A stretch of DNA of 64,000 nt, taken from Trichomonas vaginalis G3. Its lineage: Eukaryota > Parabasalia > Trichomonadida > Trichomonadidae. Below, piece by piece: positions 61,659 to 64,000 of the stretch (positions are counted from its first letter, which is position 1; the number at the start of each line of letters is the position of its first letter). The notes under the pieces are model-generated. The model ran no database searches. It had not been told where the DNA came from and saw only the letters and a program-made list of their open reading frames with translations. Position numbers and translations under genes: made by a program. Location: positions 23,469,585-23,533,584 of the forward strand of contig NC_067205.1 in NCBI RefSeq assembly GCF_026262505.1, written 5' to 3'.

Positions 61659-63196
61659 ATGGATAACGTAGATTTAGAAAATTTAATTGATGATTTAGTA
61701 CGTGATCAAAATTTTCTTAGTTATTATGATTTAAAAGCATATCTCCAAAAATATGATGAAAATATAACGGATGATGATATGGATTATTATTATTCATATT
61801 ATGATAATGAATTTTTGAAATATCATGATGAAATAATTTCTAAAATTAAAGATAAAATTAAAAATAATGAATATACAAAGGAAAAAACTAAATCACAACT
61901 TAAACATTTGAAAGATTTCAAAAATGAAGTATTAACAGAAGAAGATATTGATGAATTATATAAATTATATAATCCTGAGCCACAAAAAACAAAGAAACAA
62001 AACGCCCGGGTCCTTCAGACCAAAAATGATGCACAAGCTTTAATTTATGATTCATTAGTTAAACCACATTCAGCCCAACTTTTAAATGAAGATCAACTTT
62101 TGGAATTCATCCTTCAACATAAACTCGAAGCAGGAAAGTATATCAAACCTTTATATACAGTATATTTAAAACAAATGAATAGAATACATCCGGAATTAAT
62201 GAAGGAGGGAATGAATTCCAAAACTTCATCATCCAAAATCAAAGCAGATAAAATTAAACCACTTGCAACACCAAAACCTCCAGCAGTAGTACCTCCTCCA
62301 GCAGTAGTACCTCCTCCTTCAGTTAATCCTTCATCATTCACTTTATTATATCCATTTCAAACATTAAAGAAACAAAAAGATTTTAAAAAGGGTTTCAAGA
62401 TATTAAATAAACCAACTGACCCGAAAATTCAACCGTTAAAGGAAAAATTTGGTCGCCCTTCATTTGCACCATATCCATATTCATACGAAATCGATCATTT
62501 AGAATATTCAAAAGGAAACGTTACTTATTTATTTGCCATTAACATTAACACAGATATTTATATTGCATTCCGGTGAAAGGGAAAACAGAACAGGAAACAA
62601 GAAGAGCTATTCAATACTTACTAGATCATGAAAGAGTAGATAATATCAGGGGTGATAGTGATAAAGGATTTCAGGCAGCTATGGCTCATTATTTCCCACA
62701 AATTAATTTTTACTTTTCATCCTCTCCATATACGTTTCATAATAAAATAGTTGATGCGGTAATGAGAACTCTTAGAGATGCGTTAGGGGTTAACGGTCAG
62801 ATATACTGGGATGGAAATCATGACTCCATCATACAGCAGTTAGTATATTATTATAATAATAATACATGGCATAGAACTATAAACATGAAACCGGTGGAAA
62901 TGAAAAATGATATTTCAAAAGAATGGGAATATATTAGAAAGCAAATGGAAAGGTTGAATGATGTTAAACGTGAACAAATTAATTCGGGGCTCATGAATTT
63001 TAAACAAGGGGATAAAGTTTTGATTCATCTCGATTATGGAAAAACTGATAAATCAATGACAAAAAGAAGACGAAGATTTGACACAATAGCTGAATTTGTT
63101 AGATATATTAACGGTAATGTATTAGTTGAAGTTGACAATAAATTAATAGAAATTCCGATTTATTTTATTACTCCATTATATTTAAATAATATTTAA
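61659..63196 (+). pseudogene. Element 2: integrase, broken
   Basis: Homologue of the element 1 integrase with the same helical N-terminus, proline-rich linker (here lengthened by a short PPAVV repeat), catalytic core and SH3-like tail. It is broken about once. The start motif TTTATTTTATTTTTATATAA precedes the ATG. Confidence 0.8.
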
Positions 63197-63216
63197 TTTT
63201 TTTTATTTCGTAAGAA

Positions 63217-63477
63217 ATGAGTGACAACGAAGCAGCAAGAGTCCAGACGATGAATATAAAAAGAAACTAAACAGAATTAAATCAAAAATATGCTATTACA
63301 AAAAGAAGCCGCAATGTGGTGGGTTGAAAACGATAAAGAAATAATCGAAAAATTAGAAACTTACGTTCAATCCTTAAACTGAGTGAAGCAAAAATAAAAG
63401 AATTTAATAGAATAAATAAATTGATTGGAAGAGATGAATTTAATAAAGATGAATTTTTAAACTCAATCCAAAATTAA
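63217..63477 (+). pseudogene. Element 2: copy of the small 95-aa gene, broken
   Basis: Homologue of 39,278-39,565, recognisable over most of its length, shorter and broken. The start motif TTATTTCGTAAGAA-ATG is kept. Confidence 0.6.
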
Positions 63478-63638
63478 TTTTTATTTTTCTTTGACAACAT
63501 CTCTCTTTCCATCATTACTGCATAACCACATTTTCTCAGTTTTAGTGGTTTGTTATTTTTAGCAAGTTCTCGCAGCATTTTTATCGTTTCCTCCCTTGTT
63601 ATGATTCGTGGTAAATTTTGAGCTTGCGGGGTATTCAT
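63474..63638 (-). CDS. Element 2: conserved 54-aa basic protein
   Basis: The third copy of the 54-codon minus-strand frame, starting MNTPQAQNLPRIITREE and ending MLSKKNKN. It remains open although several residues differ from element 1 and its larger neighbours are broken, which supports selection on this product. ATATAA precedes the ATG on the minus strand. Confidence 0.6.
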   Translation of the reverse strand: MNTPQAQNLPRIITREETIKMLRELAKNNKPLKLRKCGYAVMMEREMLSKKNKN

Positions 63639-63703
63639 TTATATAAAAATAAAATTTTGTTATCAGTTATTTTATCGTTAATGGTTTTCAGGTTATTCAA
63701 TAA

Positions 63704-63797
63704 TTAATTCAAATCATAACACCATGTTACCATGTGCTCCCAGGTCATTCAACTTCTCTGAAAAAATGAGACAACATGACATTTTGACAACAACATG
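63704..63797 (+). repeat. Single diverged copy of the ~121-bp repeat
   Basis: ACCATGTTACCATGTGCTCCCAG, AACTTCTCTGAAAAA and GACAACATGACATTTTGACAAC match the arrays of element 1. Only one copy is present, at the same place after the integrase module, followed by the same TTTGTCATGACTTC...ATCGTAATGAGTG sequence. Confidence 0.8.
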
Positions 63798-63853
63798 GAA
63801 AATGATTTGTCATGACTTCATCGTAATGAGTGTAAATGACCCAAAAATAATGT

Positions 63854-64000
63854 TTAGGTGAAGAAGTGAGATCTCACCTCTTGCTTTGTAGAACGAAGAG
63901 CATTCATTATACTTTGCATTTGGTACATGTCATCTTTGACCGAACGAATGAGACGTAACTGTTTGTTATATTGTATGTATTCGTATTCTTCATTTATGGC
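63854..64000 (-). CDS. Partial minus-strand gene beyond the repeat in element 2
   Basis: The last 48 codons and stop of a gene that runs off the window; the visible end reads ...KDDMYQMQSIMNALRSTKQEV and RSHFFT. It is helical, possibly coiled-coil. It is not the primase-helicase found at the equivalent place in element 1. Whether it is element cargo or another nested element cannot be seen. Function unknown. Confidence 0.45.
   Translation of the reverse strand, partial: AINEEYEYIQYNKQLRLIRSVKDDMYQMQSIMNALRSTKQEVRSHFFT

Larger units (their letters stand above)
56512..64000. mobile_element. Polinton/Maverick-type element 2 (left part; runs off window)
   Basis: A second member of the same family. 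Its end, AGTAGTATATATAGCGGGGTGTGTGAC, resembles the end of element 1, and the same module follows: gene 1, DNA polymerase B with HNH insert, integrase, small frames and one diverged copy of the ~121-bp repeat. Coding sequences are similar to element 1 with clear nucleotide differences, so it is an older relative or a different sub-lineage. If the target duplication is 6 bp, it is AAGGAT (56,506-56,511); the other copy is outside the window. It is broken, with roughly half a dozen breaks in the visible part. After the repeat the content differs from element 1. Confidence 0.85.

Overview
The window looks like nuclear DNA of a trichomonad, most probably Trichomonas vaginalis. Intergenic DNA is very AT-rich, genes have no visible introns, and several starts follow an initiator-like TCA-Py-(T/A) element by 8-20 bases. 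The gene set is also typical: hydrogenosomal pyruvate:ferredoxin oxidoreductase, a BspA-like leucine-rich-repeat surface protein, a DUF3447/ankyrin protein, a CAMK-like kinase, and large Polinton/Maverick elements.

Region 1-28 kb is host DNA. It begins with the 3' end of an MdaB-like quinone reductase interrupted by a stop, followed by a minus-strand kinase and about 7.6 kb without a convincing gene. Then come PFOR, a Mms2/UEV ubiquitin-conjugating variant divergent from a redox-inactive PDI-like secretory protein with decayed repeats of its own 3' end, an E2F-like double winged-helix protein, the BspA-like protein, ribosomal protein uL11 (RPL12), an eight-pass Wntless-like membrane protein, a second CxxC-less thioredoxin-fold membrane protein and an unrecognised helical protein.

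Region 28-33 kb is repeat-rich and gene-poor. It holds a complete 1.24-kb fold-back element with TA-flanked terminal inverted repeats, plus smaller inverted-repeat structures.

Region 32.7-50.8 kb is one Polinton-type element, 32,698-50,839, flanked by a perfect 6-bp target duplication (TTCACT). Apart from a 2.4-kb centre it is a giant palindrome. Each arm carries gene 1 (unknown), a protein-primed family B DNA polymerase with an embedded HNH nuclease, an integrase and small frames. The centre carries one primase-helicase gene, and arrays of a ~121-bp repeat face it from both sides. I see no capsid, protease or packaging ATPase. Several arm genes are broken; both integrase-sized small genes and the primase-helicase include whole copies.

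Region 50.8-56.5 kb returns to host genes: an LRR protein, a four-EF-hand calcium-binding protein and a DUF3447/ankyrin protein. From 56,512 to the window end a second element of the same family is inserted inside another copy of the fold-back element. It shares the gene 1-polymerase-integrase module, but beyond one copy of the ~121-bp repeat it has a different, minus-strand gene, which runs off the window.
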